DNA of 64,000 nucleotides from Pseudoalteromonas rubra (GCF_001482385.1 NZ_CP013611.1:4099501-4163500), one strand, 5' to 3'; shown: positions 51,623 to 61,684, counted from the stretch's first letter. Notes: a model not told the origin generated them from the letters alone. A program made the numbers and translations.

Positions 51623-54253
51623 ATGACGCAATCTACAGCCATTTTTACCAACGTCGGTGAAAGAACCAATGTTACCGGCTCGGCGCGTTTTAAGCGTTTG
51701 ATCCTGGAAGAAGATTACGAAACAGCACTGGATGTGGCGCGCAGCCAGGTCGAGAACGGCGCCCAGGTGATCGACATCAATATGGATGAAGCGATGCTGG
51801 ACTCTAAGGCCGCCATGGTTAAGTTTCTTAACTTGATTGCCTCAGAGCCGGATATTTCCCGTGTGCCAATCATGGTTGACTCATCCAAATGGGAAGTCAT
51901 TGAAGCGGGCCTGAAGTGTATTCAGGGTAAGGCCATTGTTAACTCCATCTCGCTAAAAGAAGGCCGAGAGCCGTTTGAGCGCCAGGCGAAAATCATTAAG
52001 CGTTTTGGCGCGGCCGTGGTAGTCATGGCGTTCGACGAAACGGGCCAGGCCGAAACAGCCGACCGCAAGTTTGAGATCTGTGAGCGCTCTTATCGCATTT
52101 TGGTGGATGAGCTGGGTTTCCCGCCTGAAGACATTATTTTTGACCCCAATATTTTTGCCGTGGCGACCGGTATTGAAGAACACGACAACTATGCCGTCGA
52201 GTTTATTGAAGGTACGCGACGCATTAAGCAGAACCTGCCGCACTGTAAAGTGTCGGGCGGGGTGTCGAACGTGTCTTTCTCATTTCGGGGTAATAACCCG
52301 GTGCGTGAGGCTATTCACTCGGTATTTTTGTACCACGCCATTCAGGCTGGTATGGATATGGGGATAGTGAACGCAGGTCAGCTAACGGTGTATGATGACA
52401 TTCCGGATGAGTTACGCAAAGCCGTCGAAGACGTGGTTCTTAATACTGACCCCGGAGCGGGTGAGCGTTTGGTAGAGATTGCGCCTAACTACTCGGGAAT
52501 GGCACAGGCTGAGAAAGCCGAAGACCTGGAGTGGCGCAGCTGGCCAGTGGCCAAGCGTCTAGAACACGCACTGGTAAAAGGTATCACTGAATATATCGAA
52601 GAGGACACCGAGGCGTGCCGCCAGACGTTCGACAAACCGATTGAAGTGATTGAAGGTCCTTTGATGGACGGGATGAATGTGGTCGGTGATTTATTTGGTG
52701 CCGGTAAAATGTTCCTGCCTCAGGTGGTGAAGTCCGCACGTGTTATGAAGCGAGCGGTGGCCTATCTGGACCCTTATATTGAAGCCGAGAAGCAGGCCGG
52801 GGAGAGCAACGGTAAGATCATCATGGCCACGGTAAAGGGCGATGTTCATGATATCGGTAAAAACATTGTCGGTGTGGTGCTGCAGTGTAATAACTACGAA
52901 GTTATAGATTTAGGCGTGATGGTGCCCGCAGAGAAAATCTTGCAAACGGCCATTGATGAAAATGCCGATGCCATTGGTTTGTCGGGCTTGATCACGCCTT
53001 CGCTGGACGAAATGGTGCACGTAGCGAAAGAGATGACGCGTCGTGGTTTTGAGATCCCACTGCTGATTGGTGGTGCTACTACGTCGAAGGCCCATACCGC
53101 AGTGAAAATTGAGCCGCAGTATGATAAGGGCGTCGTTTATGTCAACAACGCCAGCCGTGCGGTGGGTGTGGTTTCCAGCCTGCTCAGTGCCACACAAAAG
53201 CCGGTATTTTTGGAAAAAACTGCCAGTGAGTACGTCAAGGTACGTGAACAACAGGCGCGTAAAAAGCCTCGTTCTAAGCCGGTGACGCTGGCGCGTGCAC
53301 GGGACAACGCCGTTAAGCTGGACTGGGACAATTACACCCCGCCTGTGCCTAAAAAGCTCGGTATTACTGAGTTTAAAGATGTCAGTATTGCCACTCTACG
53401 TGAATACATAGACTGGACGCCGTTTTTCATGACCTGGACACTGGCGGGTAAATATCCGCGTATTCTGGAAGATGAAGTCGTGGGCGAAGAAGCGAAAAAG
53501 CTTTTTGCTGATGCGAACGCTATGCTGGATGAGTTAACAGCCAAAGGTAGCTTGCAACCGCTTGGTGTGATAGGTCTGTTTCCGGCCAACCGGGTAGGGG
53601 ATGACATAGAAATCTATCGTAATGAAAGTCGTGAGGAAGTACTGCTGCGTTCATGTCAGCTGCGCCAGCAGACCGAGAAAACCGATTTTCCTAACTACTG
53701 TCTGGCAGATTATATTGCGCCAAAAGGCACGCCGGACTATTTTGGGGCGTTTGCCGTTACGGGTGGCCTGGAAGAGGATGATTTGGCCGATGTATTCGAG
53801 CAACAGCAGGATGATTACAATAAGATCATGGTAAAAGCGGTTGCAGATCGCCTGGCTGAGGCCTTTGCGGAATACCTGCATGAACAGGTTCGTAAACAGC
53901 ATTGGGGTTTTGCCAGTGATGAAAATCTCAGTAATGAGCAGCTGATCCGCGAGAATTATCAGGGGATCCGACCTGCACCTGGCTATCCTGCTTGCCCTGA
54001 GCACACCGAGAAAGACAAGATCTGGCAACTACTGGATGTGGAAAACCGCATTGGTATGAAACTGACCAGCTCATATGCCATGTGGCCTGGTGCTGCGGTA
54101 TCTGGCTGGTATTTCTCTCACCCAGATTCTAAGTATTTTGCGGTGGCGGCTATCCAGCAAGATCAGGTTGAAGACTATGCCAAACGCAGCAATATGACGC
54201 TGGCTGAAGCCGAACGCTGGCTGTCGCCTAACCTTGGCTATGAACCGCAATAA
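51623..54253 (+). CDS. metH: Methionine synthase, folate/cobalamin/activation part (MetH C-terminal half)
   Basis: This 876-residue protein starts with the pterin-binding domain ([18 protein letters not shown]), followed by the cap and cobalamin-binding domains with the DxHxxG histidine ([18 protein letters not shown]) and [11 protein letters not shown]. The AdoMet activation domain ([15 protein letters not shown], then [18 protein letters not shown]) ends the protein. Together with the previous gene it gives 1238 residues, equal to full MetH (1227 in E. coli). Both halves keep all key residues and separate ribosome sites, so this is a stable split, not a frameshift. Confidence 0.95.
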   Translation: MTQSTAIFTNVGERTNVTGSARFKRLILEEDYETALDVARSQVENGAQVIDINMDEAMLDSKAAMVKFLNLIASEPDISRVPIMVDSSKWEVIEAGLKCIQGKAIVNSISLKEGREPFERQAKIIKRFGAAVVVMAFDETGQAETADRKFEICERSYRILVDELGFPPEDIIFDPNIFAVATGIEEHDNYAVEFIEGTRRIKQNLPHCKVSGGVSNVSFSFRGNNPVREAIHSVFLYHAIQAGMDMGIVNAGQLTVYDDIPDELRKAVEDVVLNTDPGAGERLVEIAPNYSGMAQAEKAEDLEWRSWPVAKRLEHALVKGITEYIEEDTEACRQTFDKPIEVIEGPLMDGMNVVGDLFGAGKMFLPQVVKSARVMKRAVAYLDPYIEAEKQAGESNGKIIMATVKGDVHDIGKNIVGVVLQCNNYEVIDLGVMVPAEKILQTAIDENADAIGLSGLITPSLDEMVHVAKEMTRRGFEIPLLIGGATTSKAHTAVKIEPQYDKGVVYVNNASRAVGVVSSLLSATQKPVFLEKTASEYVKVREQQARKKPRSKPVTLARARDNAVKLDWDNYTPPVPKKLGITEFKDVSIATLREYIDWTPFFMTWTLAGKYPRILEDEVVGEEAKKLFADANAMLDELTAKGSLQPLGVIGLFPANRVGDDIEIYRNESREEVLLRSCQLRQQTEKTDFPNYCLADYIAPKGTPDYFGAFAVTGGLEEDDLADVFEQQQDDYNKIMVKAVADRLAEAFAEYLHEQVRKQHWGFASDENLSNEQLIRENYQGIRPAPGYPACPEHTEKDKIWQLLDVENRIGMKLTSSYAMWPGAAVSGWYFSHPDSKYFAVAAIQQDQVEDYAKRSNMTLAEAERWLSPNLGYEPQ

Positions 54254-54289
54254 TACCAATCTGTATCATAGCCGTACTTACCTTGATTA

Positions 54290-54310
54290 GGCGCGTATTT
54301 CGCGCCTTTT
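54290..54310 (+). terminator. Intrinsic terminator after metH
   Basis: GGCGCG (54290-54295) pairs with CGCGCC (54301-54306) and is followed by TTTT. It lies 37 bases past the metH stop. Confidence 0.85.
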
Positions 54311-54459
54311 CTTTTACTTTCAAAATATTATGTTAATTTTCTGCGCGTACACTGCATATCTAACTCATTTTCCTGTTACATTTAGTTGCATTTTAGCTTG
54401 ACTGGTTGCGCTTACCGCAATAAATTGTGCCGTTTTTAATCATGGGGAAAAATCAGGGT

Positions 54460-55083
54460 ATGAATGTGAATAGGGCAAGTAAAGTCGCGTTAGTCCTAAT
54501 GGGTTTACTCGCGTTGTCGGGGTGTGAAGGCACTGGTGAAGAAGAAGTCAGTGGTGATATCTCATCGGGTTCAGGCCTGAGTAGCAGCGGTAACAGCTGT
54601 AATTTACAGGAACTTATTACGGATGCCGACAGAGAAGCGGCCAATGCGTGTGGTATACAGGCGTCATCTCAGATAGCAAATGCAGATGTCTATTACACCG
54701 CTGCTGTTAAAGCGTGTCGTAGCGGAGAGACTAGCACAGATCCTAAAACTGGTCGTACAACCACATATAAAGATACGTATGATGTTTATAAACAAGCATC
54801 TGAATATGCACTTACGGTAGTTGATCAGATGAACTGTGGGGCGAATTCCAGTGGACAAAATAACGGTGGCATCATAGTTCCGGATAAAAAGGTAACGCTC
54901 TATAACCTGTGTGTTGGTTATATCAATAATGGTACAGAAGCGCTGGCTAATTGCCGTGGACCCGTTGAGCAATCTGACCACTCTTGTGGAGATAATCGTC
55001 TGAACTATATTAAAAGCTACGAAACCTCAGCAGCCTGCATTACCGAACGTGATAACTGGCTGAAAAACGCTTTCAGTAATTAA
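54460..55083 (+). CDS. Lipoprotein of unknown function
   Basis: The gene encodes about 207 residues from the ATG at 54460 (MNVNRASKVALVLMGLLALSGCEGT) with lipobox LSGC. An acidic/Ser/Gly linker (EEEVSGDISSGSGLSSSGNS) is followed by a domain with eight or more Cys residues (CNLQ, NACGI, KACRSGE, MNCGAN, LCVGY, ANCRGP, HSCGD, AACITE). It is probably a disulfide-rich, outer-membrane-anchored protein. No family was recognised. The next gene starts 12 bases later, so the two may act together. Confidence 0.75.
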   Translation: MNVNRASKVALVLMGLLALSGCEGTGEEEVSGDISSGSGLSSSGNSCNLQELITDADREAANACGIQASSQIANADVYYTAAVKACRSGETSTDPKTGRTTTYKDTYDVYKQASEYALTVVDQMNCGANSSGQNNGGIIVPDKKVTLYNLCVGYINNGTEALANCRGPVEQSDHSCGDNRLNYIKSYETSAACITERDNWLKNAFSN

Positions 55084-55095
55084 GAGGGAGTACCT

Positions 55096-55821
55096 GTGAT
55101 CCGTTACATGTTGCTGACCTTTTTAGTCGGTATGATCTCAGGCTGGTTTCTGCGTGGTACTGTTGTGGTACCACCTGTTGCAGAGGAAAGGGGCTTAGCA
55201 GCTGCTCTGGTTCAGAGCCCGAGAAGCGAACCGGACAGAGCACTGAGCCAGCCTAAAACAGAGGTTCATCGTCATACAGCGTTTGCAGGTACTCAGCCCA
55301 TCAACAACTCCATGGTCGAAACGGCGATCCGTTTTGCAGATGAAGACACGCTAGCTCAGTTTGCAGCATCTCATGGTATTCTGGATGACGACAGTTTGCT
55401 GCAGATCACGGACGTTCGGTCTGCAGCTCAGAGACTTGCAGACATTGCGCTCAGAAGTGATTTACAAGAGCAAACGGAGCAGCTGAATCATGGTAGTTCT
55501 GTGATACTTTTCTCGTCTCAAACAGAGTTTGAGGGCGGGTACGCTGTACAAAATATTTTCCCTGTTAACACAGGCAACATAACCGCCATTTTCGAAACCG
55601 ATGCTGATTATGGTCATAAGGTGCTGGTGAAATGGGTAAGAGAAGACGACAATCAAATCATCGTATTTCGTAATGCAGCGATTAAATCTGCAGATAGTCA
55701 GCATTTTGTGCGTTACCATAAGCCTCTTTGGCCTGCTGGCCGCTATCGGGTAGAGATATACGCAATTTCTGATCAGTTCCCTTTGTTATCGAGAGGGCAT
55801 TATCAGGTCATGGACCCTTAA
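55096..55821 (+). CDS. Membrane-anchored protein of unknown function
   Basis: This 241-residue protein starts at GTG 55096 after GAGGGAG. A single N-terminal TM (about 3-22, YMLLTFLVGMISGWFLRGTVVV) is followed by a periplasmic part with a helical region (DEDTLAQFAASHGILDDDSLLQITDVRSAAQRLADIA) and a beta-rich end resembling a small carbohydrate- or Ig-like module (GNITAIFETDADYGHKVLVKW, GRYRVEIYAI). It is cotranscribed with the Cys-rich lipoprotein. Function unknown. Confidence 0.75.
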   Translation: MIRYMLLTFLVGMISGWFLRGTVVVPPVAEERGLAAALVQSPRSEPDRALSQPKTEVHRHTAFAGTQPINNSMVETAIRFADEDTLAQFAASHGILDDDSLLQITDVRSAAQRLADIALRSDLQEQTEQLNHGSSVILFSSQTEFEGGYAVQNIFPVNTGNITAIFETDADYGHKVLVKWVREDDNQIIVFRNAAIKSADSQHFVRYHKPLWPAGRYRVEIYAISDQFPLLSRGHYQVMDP

Positions 55822-55944
55822 CTTTTCCTTGTGTTTGGATAATTATTTAGCTATTATTGCTCCCTTGCTTTAAATAACGTCTTATTTAAAGCGTCATAGA
55901 AGTAATGCCCTCTTGCCTTGATCCAGTAAGCCCGCATTAAAAAA

Positions 55945-56118
55945 TTAAGAAGTAGAGCTTATTATAGTCAGGCGATATACCACTGCAGTTGCCCCACCGG
56001 GGTCGTTGTGAATGCAGATATTAAGATCGCCAGTACCATTTCCTTTGAAACGTACTTCGGTTTGTTGACTCAAAAGTGTCGAAAAATCGAACGTAAATTT
56101 TTTCAGGTATGGTATCAA
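55945..56118 (-). CDS. Candidate small ORF or gene fragment
   Basis: This 57-codon minus-strand frame from TTG 56118 to TAA 55945 lies in the 368-base gap 55822-56189. The sequence reads as protein (EVRFKGNGTGDLNICIHNDP, then GGATAVVYRLTII), beta-rich, perhaps part of an exported domain. There is no good ribosome site and an in-frame stop lies just upstream, so it could be the tail end of a decayed gene. The rest of the gap holds nothing I recognise. Confidence 0.3.
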   Translation of the reverse strand: MIPYLKKFTFDFSTLLSQQTEVRFKGNGTGDLNICIHNDPGGATAVVYRLTIISSTS

Positions 56119-56189
56119 ACTGTCATAAAGCTCGTTTATTGTTTAAAGCGATAGCCGACAGGCTGCGCATTATAAAAGTGAGTTTTATT

Positions 56190-56360
56190 ATGTCTTATAC
56201 ATACAACGGAACAGAGATCCGTGTTGAGCAACCAATTCGCTCAATTTCGGTCAACAAATCAAAAGTCGTTTTTGCTGATGGCTCCGGCCGCAAACAAACG
56301 CAATTTTCAAGTGGCAGCGAAGCGCGTCACTTTATCAATTGGTTGACCCGTGTCTGCTAA
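56190..56360 (+). CDS. Small hypothetical protein
   Basis: The gene encodes 56 residues from the ATG at 56190 (MSYTYNGTEIRVEQPIRSISVNKSKVVFADGSGRKQTQFSSGSEARHF); the longer frame from 56109 has poorer composition. It is compact, basic and beta-rich, with no known domain. A good intrinsic terminator follows, which supports a real transcript. Confidence 0.55.
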   Translation: MSYTYNGTEIRVEQPIRSISVNKSKVVFADGSGRKQTQFSSGSEARHFINWLTRVC

Positions 56361-56387
56361 GTAGTTCAGCAGCATCAATCAATACTG

Positions 56388-56428
56388 AACGCCGAGGTGA
56401 CTGAGAAGTTACGTCGGCGTTTTGCTTT
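56388..56428 (+). terminator. Intrinsic terminator after the 56-residue gene
   Basis: AACGCCGA (56388-56395) pairs with TCGGCGTT (56414-56421), followed by TTGCTTTTT. Confidence 0.75.
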
Positions 56429-56544
56429 TTATACATTGCACTGACACGTGCTGTGGTGTATTTTCTCGTAGTTTCCATGGGGACACCCCCCGTGAATACA
56501 TCAATCGTGTGAAAACGTATAATAACGAAAAAAGGAAGCCAACA

Positions 56545-57618
56545 ATGGACTCGACTTCTACTCCTTCTGCTGCTGAACCAGGCAGTCAAATTACGCCATC
56601 TCAATTGCAATTCACTGGCAATGCCAAAGAGTATTTTGGGATCTGGATTGTCAATATCTTACTGACGTTGCTGACCTTGGGTATTTACTCGGCCTGGGCA
56701 ACGGTGCGTACCAAGCAATATTTTTACGGCCATACTGTACTGGACGGACATCGCTTTGATTATCTGGCCACGCCGATTCAGATCCTAAAAGGCCGTTTGC
56801 TCGCCGTCGGCCTGTTTGTTATCTACAGTGTGGTATCTGGCTATTTGCCACTTGTAGGCGCGCTGTTAGCGCTGGCTTTGGCACTGTTGGTACCCTGGAT
56901 GATCAATCAGGGTTTGAAGTTTAGCATGCGTATGACCCGTTATCGCAATATTCGCTTTGCGTTCAAAGGCAACTATGGCGAAGCAATGGTGAATTTTGTG
57001 GTACTGCCATTTTTCAGTATTTTCACGCTATATTTGTTGCTGCCCTGGGTTCTAAAGCGCATAGACGCGTATATCCACAGTAACATTCGCTATGGTGACA
57101 AGCCAGTCCGTGTGCAATTAGAGGGCAAAGCATACTATAAAGCTGCATTATTGGTGGTACTGCTGGGCATACTTGTGATGATGATTCTGGGTGTTGTATT
57201 GAGCTTGGTAGCAGGTGTTAGCATGAATCCAGGCGACATTGGATCGAGTCAGGTTGTCCTGGTGTTGATTGTTCCTGCGTATTTGTTTGTGATTTCCGCA
57301 TTACAAGGTATTTATCAGGCGCAGATCCGTAACCATATTCTGAACAACGCACAGATTGAGGATGTAGCTGAATTTAAATCGAATTTGGTGCCGCAGCGCT
57401 ATGCACTTATTCTGGCAACCAACGCTGCTGCGATTGTACTGACCGCCGGTCTGGCCTTCCCTTGGGCTAAAGTGCGTAAAGTTAAGGCACTGGCCGCGGC
57501 CACTCAGGTTGTGTTACTACCTGGTGCTGATCTGGTGTTGGATGATGCGCAGCAGGCTGATTCTTCTTTTGCTGAGGAAGCTGCGAATGTATTTGACGTT
57601 GATATTTCGCTGACCTGA
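56545..57618 (+). CDS. DUF898 (YjgN-like) inner-membrane protein
   Basis: The gene encodes 357 residues from the ATG at 56545, with AAAGGAAG upstream; a longer frame from 56422 overlaps the preceding terminator. It has the YjgN/DUF898 signature (LQFTGNAKEYFGIWIVNILLTLLTLGIYSAWATVRTKQYFYGHTVLDGHRFDYLATPIQILKGR) and about six hydrophobic segments. The stop overlaps the start of the M48 peptidase by one base. DUF898 genes are commonly next to M48 peptidase genes; the joint function is not known. Confidence 0.88.
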   Translation: MDSTSTPSAAEPGSQITPSQLQFTGNAKEYFGIWIVNILLTLLTLGIYSAWATVRTKQYFYGHTVLDGHRFDYLATPIQILKGRLLAVGLFVIYSVVSGYLPLVGALLALALALLVPWMINQGLKFSMRMTRYRNIRFAFKGNYGEAMVNFVVLPFFSIFTLYLLLPWVLKRIDAYIHSNIRYGDKPVRVQLEGKAYYKAALLVVLLGILVMMILGVVLSLVAGVSMNPGDIGSSQVVLVLIVPAYLFVISALQGIYQAQIRNHILNNAQIEDVAEFKSNLVPQRYALILATNAAAIVLTAGLAFPWAKVRKVKALAAATQVVLLPGADLVLDDAQQADSSFAEEAANVFDVDISLT

Positions 57619-58631
57619 TGGTTAAAGGATATTTTTATCTGCCTAACAGCAGCCGGGTTCAGGAAGCCTATGCCCGCCTCGGTGATGAGCACATTGCTGT
57701 TTATGCGGAGGATGAGTGCGTGTTTGAAAGCACACTAACAGCGGTTAATGTAGCCGCTCATCTGCCAGGGCAGGCCAGTGAGCTGACTTTTGCTGATGGC
57801 GCACGCTTTGTACCCCATGATGTTGCCTACCGCTGGCCATTTCAGCAACGCAAAAGTGCGTTGCTGGCGCGCCTGGAAAGTAACCTGGCGCTGATCTTAT
57901 GTGCGCTTGTTGCTACGCCTATACTACTTTATGCCTTGTTATTTAAACTGGTCCCAGGCATTGCTGTGACAGCCGTACAGACCATGCCTGATGCGGTTGT
58001 AGAGCAAATGGGCCAGCAATCTATGGTGCTTATTGAGCGCACTGTACTGTCGCCCAGTGAACTGTCAGCGCAAGAGCAGCACGCTGTTTTTACTTTGTGG
58101 CACGACACCGTTGCTCAGCTTGGCCTGCCTGCAGAGAGATACCGTATTGATGTGTATCGTTCAGATCATTTTGGCGCTAATGCTTTTGCTTTGCCCCATG
58201 GTCAGGTCGTGGTAACCGATGAACTGGCGCGACGCCTGGCCGACCACCCTGACGCGCTCAGAGCGATTTTATTGCACGAAATCGGTCATGTAGAGCGTAT
58301 GCACAGTGTGCGCCTGGCATCCCAGGCTGCCGTTGCCAGTATTGCGATTGCGATGCTGGTGGGGGATATGGACATAGTTGCTGAGGTGGTGCTTGGGTCA
58401 GGCAGTGCTTTGCTGGATCTGCAGTTCTCACAAAATATGGAATGGGAAGCTGACAACTATGCCTTGATGCAACTTGAGCGCCTGGGCTGCAGCGGGGAAG
58501 ACTTTGCACAGGCACTGGAGTCATTAGTGCCGCTTGACGAAGAGCAATCGCAAAGCTGGTTAAAATACCTATCTACCCACCCCAGTTTGCAAGAGCGTAT
58601 TGAACATGCCAGAAACCACACTACACCCTGA
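57618..58631 (+). CDS. M48-family membrane metallopeptidase
   Basis: This 337-residue protein has a TM segment at about 88-110 (LALILCALVATPILLYALLF). The zinc site HExxH is in ILLHEIGHVERMHS at about 214-227, with a third ligand Glu in the MEWEADNYALMQL helix. The VTDELARRL and FGANAFALPHGQVVVTDEL elements are typical of M48 (HtpX/Oma1-like). It is coupled to the DUF898 gene. It probably degrades or processes envelope proteins. Confidence 0.9.
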   Translation: MVKGYFYLPNSSRVQEAYARLGDEHIAVYAEDECVFESTLTAVNVAAHLPGQASELTFADGARFVPHDVAYRWPFQQRKSALLARLESNLALILCALVATPILLYALLFKLVPGIAVTAVQTMPDAVVEQMGQQSMVLIERTVLSPSELSAQEQHAVFTLWHDTVAQLGLPAERYRIDVYRSDHFGANAFALPHGQVVVTDELARRLADHPDALRAILLHEIGHVERMHSVRLASQAAVASIAIAMLVGDMDIVAEVVLGSGSALLDLQFSQNMEWEADNYALMQLERLGCSGEDFAQALESLVPLDEEQSQSWLKYLSTHPSLQERIEHARNHTTP

Positions 58632-58711
58632 TAGTCTGGTTAGATATAGGTCCCTGGCGAAGAGGGGGTAATATTTACTTTGGCAGCATGTGTGCTTGTT
58701 GCTGTGTTCTC

Positions 58712-58739
58712 AAAGGCCTCAATGAGGCCTTTTCTTTTT
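58712..58739 (+). terminator. Intrinsic terminator after the M48 gene
   Basis: AAGGCCTC (58713-58720) pairs with GAGGCCTT (58724-58731) around AAT and is followed by TTCTTTTT. It lies in the 330-base gap 58632-58961, which otherwise holds the promoter described next. Confidence 0.8.
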
Positions 58740-58893
58740 CTGGCCCTGAATTGATTTGAGTTTCTTATCGCACCAAAACCCCAGACTTTTAAAGGATGTT
58801 TTTTGATCTCCTGTAACTCGTTATTATTGTTTTGATAATTGCGGTTTTTGCGTGGTTATTACTTCATTATACTGGCTTTTTGTTATTTCTAGG

Positions 58894-58923
58894 TTAACAT
58901 TTATTCATGCCTTCCTGTATACT
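58894..58923 (+). promoter_or_regulatory. Candidate sigma-70 promoter of the binding-protein/GGDEF operon
   Basis: TTAACA (58894-58899), an 18-base spacer and TATACT (58918-58923), 38 bases before the ATG at 58962. Confidence 0.5.
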
Positions 58924-58961
58924 AAAGTACACTGTGCGTAATTTGTGTGCTGGGGAGGCAA

Positions 58962-59849
58962 ATGAAGTTTTTGGTGTTGTTATTGCTTGTTGTGGCGCAA
59001 TGTGCAAAAGCCTACAATCCTTTGGTTGTTGATATCATCAGCAGTGAAAATTTTTCTCAGCGTTATCAAGCATTTCTACAAGGGCGCTCGGTGCATGATG
59101 TCACTGACTTTCGCCCAACCACACAGGGCTCTCATATCGAGATTATCGAAATGGTGTTATTGCAACAAGCGCTGTTTCTTGGCGGAGAAACCCGTGAGGT
59201 GGTTTTTAATCCCAAGCCTTCAGTCAATATTCTTGAATTCACAGACATGGTTGCGGGGGAAAGTCTTATGTTGGCACGTACCGTTTGGCATGAAGATGTC
59301 ATTAATTACCGTGGCTCTGTATATGTCAGTGATCCAGTAGTGAAATTTGGAGAGTACGAAGCCGGTATATATGTGGCAAAGCGCAATCAAGCGCTGCATC
59401 AGACCACACAAGATGGACTGGAACAGCTAACACTGGTGGCCAATCCTCGCTGGCGGGTAGACTGGCGCGCCCTGACAAATAGCAACATGAATCTGGTGAG
59501 CTTCATTGGTCCCTGGGAAAGTATGCTGAACATGGTGGAAACTGATATCGTCGATGGCATGCTGGTCAATTTCAGTGTCAGTGATTCTTTGCAATTGGTG
59601 TTTGAAGGTCGAGATTACGTGCCCATAAAAGGGGTAAAAATGGTGCTGCCTGATTCACGTCACTTTATTGTCAGTAAACGTCACCCCGAAGGGGCACAGA
59701 TTTTTGCGGCGCTGAACCGGGGCCTGAAAGAGCTCAGGCGTCGGGGGACGATCCGTAAAGCGTTGACAGAATCTGGGTTTATTAATCGTAAGGTACAAGA
59801 CTGGGCCGTTATTAATCGTGCGATGCTGCCCCAGGAGTCTAGGCCATGA
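58962..59849 (+). CDS. Exported solute-binding-protein-like sensor component
   Basis: The gene encodes 295 residues from the ATG at 58962, with GGGGAGG upstream. It has a signal peptide (MKFLVLLLLVVAQCAKA). The mature part shows the two-lobe SBP_bac_3-like outline (WHEDVINYRGSVYVSDPVVKFGEYEAGIYVAKRN, NMVETDIVDGMLVNFSVSD, GAQIFAALNRGLKELRRRGTIRKALTESGF), lacking clear amino-acid-binding residues. It overlaps the GGDEF gene by four bases, suggesting a ligand sensor for it rather than a transporter part. Confidence 0.65.
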   Translation: MKFLVLLLLVVAQCAKAYNPLVVDIISSENFSQRYQAFLQGRSVHDVTDFRPTTQGSHIEIIEMVLLQQALFLGGETREVVFNPKPSVNILEFTDMVAGESLMLARTVWHEDVINYRGSVYVSDPVVKFGEYEAGIYVAKRNQALHQTTQDGLEQLTLVANPRWRVDWRALTNSNMNLVSFIGPWESMLNMVETDIVDGMLVNFSVSDSLQLVFEGRDYVPIKGVKMVLPDSRHFIVSKRHPEGAQIFAALNRGLKELRRRGTIRKALTESGFINRKVQDWAVINRAMLPQESRP

Positions 59850-61684
59850 TCCGGCTCGGCGCGACTTTACATTGGTTGCTATCTTTGTTGTTCAGCGTGT
59901 CTGTTACCGCCACTGAGCTTGCTTCGCCCGAGCAGCTGGAAAAATCACTGGCCGAGTTGAATGAAACACTCAAAAGTGATTTCGACTTGTCGATGCTACC
60001 TGAACTCAGAGCGTTGCGGCGTGATGCACAGGCGATTGATGCGTTGGAAATTGTCGCACACACTTTATTACTGGAGGGACAGCTCCGTCAGCAACACGGA
60101 GACTATCAGCAAAGCTTGGTTTTACATAATGATGCATTACAGCTGGCTGTAGAGCGTCAGGATCTGGCGCTGATGGCACAAAGCCGATTAGCCATTGCTA
60201 GGTTAGAAATGGACCTTGAGCGCTATGACTACGCACAACGTTCACTGGATGATGTGCATCAGTTGATTGATCAGCTGTATAACAAAGCTCAAACAACGCC
60301 TTATGTGGCTCTACAATTACTTTTGGCACACAGGTTATGGCAAGGCTACCTGTATGTCTTGCTGGGTAGTTATCATCAGGCCGTTGCGGCCCTGCATACT
60401 GAAAAGCTGGTGGTAACCGACACGCCGGAACTCCTTGATAAACTGCTATTGGTCAGGGCTTGGGCATTGCTAAAACTGGGTCATTATCAGCAGGCACAAC
60501 CTATCCTTAATCAGGTTGCTCAAAGTAACATTCTCATTCGCAATCAGCGCATGCGGATCCGGTTTAACTTGCTGCAATCCATGGCCTGGTTGCAGGCCGG
60601 AGCGTTTCAAAAAACACTTGATACGGCGATGCCTGCATTAATGGAAACTTTTACAACCCGATTTTTAGAAGAGCAGGCTGATTTGCAGTTTGTGTTGTCC
60701 AATGCTTACGTCCAGCTGGGCGACTACCAGCAGGCGCATTTATATCTGAAGCGTTATGCTTTGAGCAAAGATGCACTTAACTTTCAAAAGCGCAACAATA
60801 AGTTGTTGCAATTGGAGTCGCAGTACGCGCTGGCTACACAAAAACAGCAGCTGAGTTTGCTGGAAAAAGACAATGCGATACAGGCACAGGAGATTTTCCG
60901 TCACCAACAAATTTTGGAAAATACGCGCCTGGCGCAGCAGCGTGGCGCATTGTTGCTCATCCTGGCGTTGGCATTGCTGGGGTTCTTATATTGGCGTTGG
61001 CAGAACAAGCGATATTTATCTTTACTGGAAGAGCAAGTGAAGCAAAGAACGGCTGAGCTTGATGAGCGAAATCGTCGGCTACAGGCGCTCAGTTATTCAG
61101 ACAGCCTGACAGGTTTGCACAACCGACATTACTTTTTTAGCGCGGCAGACAAATTACTCGTGCAATCCCAGGATGTGTCGCAGAGCACGATTTTTTTCCT
61201 GATCGACATCGACCATTTTAAACAGGTCAATGATAGCTATGGTCATGCAGCTGGCGATGCGGTGTTACAGCAATTTGCTGAGGTGGTCAGGAGTCAGCTT
61301 AGGGCACAGGATGAGTTGGTACGTTGGGGGGGCGAAGAGTTTTTGCTGGTGATGCCTCAGACTGATATGACAACAGCACAGCAGGTTGTTGAAAGGCTCC
61401 ACAATGCTGTGGCGCAGTATGTGTTTAGTCACGATGAACAACTGTTGAGCTGTACTTGCTCCATTGGATTTGCAGCGTACCCTTTACGTCTGGCTGATGC
61501 ACAGCTTGCGAGCTGGGAGCAGGTGCTGGAACTGGCTGATAATTGTCTGTATCGTGCAAAGAATGGCGGGCGCAATGCCTGGGTAGGGCTGAAATTACCC
61601 GCTCAGCCACTGGCTATGACCTTTGAGCAACTGCAGCAAAATATGGAAACGTTTACCGTCACCAGTACTCAGCTTGCGGGTTAG
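59846..61684 (+). CDS. TPR-type periplasmic sensor diguanylate cyclase
   Basis: This 612-residue protein has a signal or TM at about 5-22, then a periplasmic TPR array of about 300 residues (QQHGDYQQSLVLHNDALQLA, LGDYQQAHLYLKRYAL), a TM at about 371-388 (GALLLILALALLGFLYW) and a coiled coil. The GGDEF domain has DSLTGLHNRHYFFSA and the active-site WGGEEFLLVMP. An RxxD I-site four residues before GGEEF is not kept as such. It makes c-di-GMP; the signal probably comes through the coupled binding protein upstream. Confidence 0.9.
   Translation: MIRLGATLHWLLSLLFSVSVTATELASPEQLEKSLAELNETLKSDFDLSMLPELRALRRDAQAIDALEIVAHTLLLEGQLRQQHGDYQQSLVLHNDALQLAVERQDLALMAQSRLAIARLEMDLERYDYAQRSLDDVHQLIDQLYNKAQTTPYVALQLLLAHRLWQGYLYVLLGSYHQAVAALHTEKLVVTDTPELLDKLLLVRAWALLKLGHYQQAQPILNQVAQSNILIRNQRMRIRFNLLQSMAWLQAGAFQKTLDTAMPALMETFTTRFLEEQADLQFVLSNAYVQLGDYQQAHLYLKRYALSKDALNFQKRNNKLLQLESQYALATQKQQLSLLEKDNAIQAQEIFRHQQILENTRLAQQRGALLLILALALLGFLYWRWQNKRYLSLLEEQVKQRTAELDERNRRLQALSYSDSLTGLHNRHYFFSAADKLLVQSQDVSQSTIFFLIDIDHFKQVNDSYGHAAGDAVLQQFAEVVRSQLRAQDELVRWGGEEFLLVMPQTDMTTAQQVVERLHNAVAQYVFSHDEQLLSCTCSIGFAAYPLRLADAQLASWEQVLELADNCLYRAKNGGRNAWVGLKLPAQPLAMTFEQLQQNMETFTVTSTQLAG

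Noticed and set aside
54256..54263. Third copy of the ATACCAAT element after metH
   Set aside because: Only the 8-base end is present; no matching ATTGGTAT end follows within about 200 bases.
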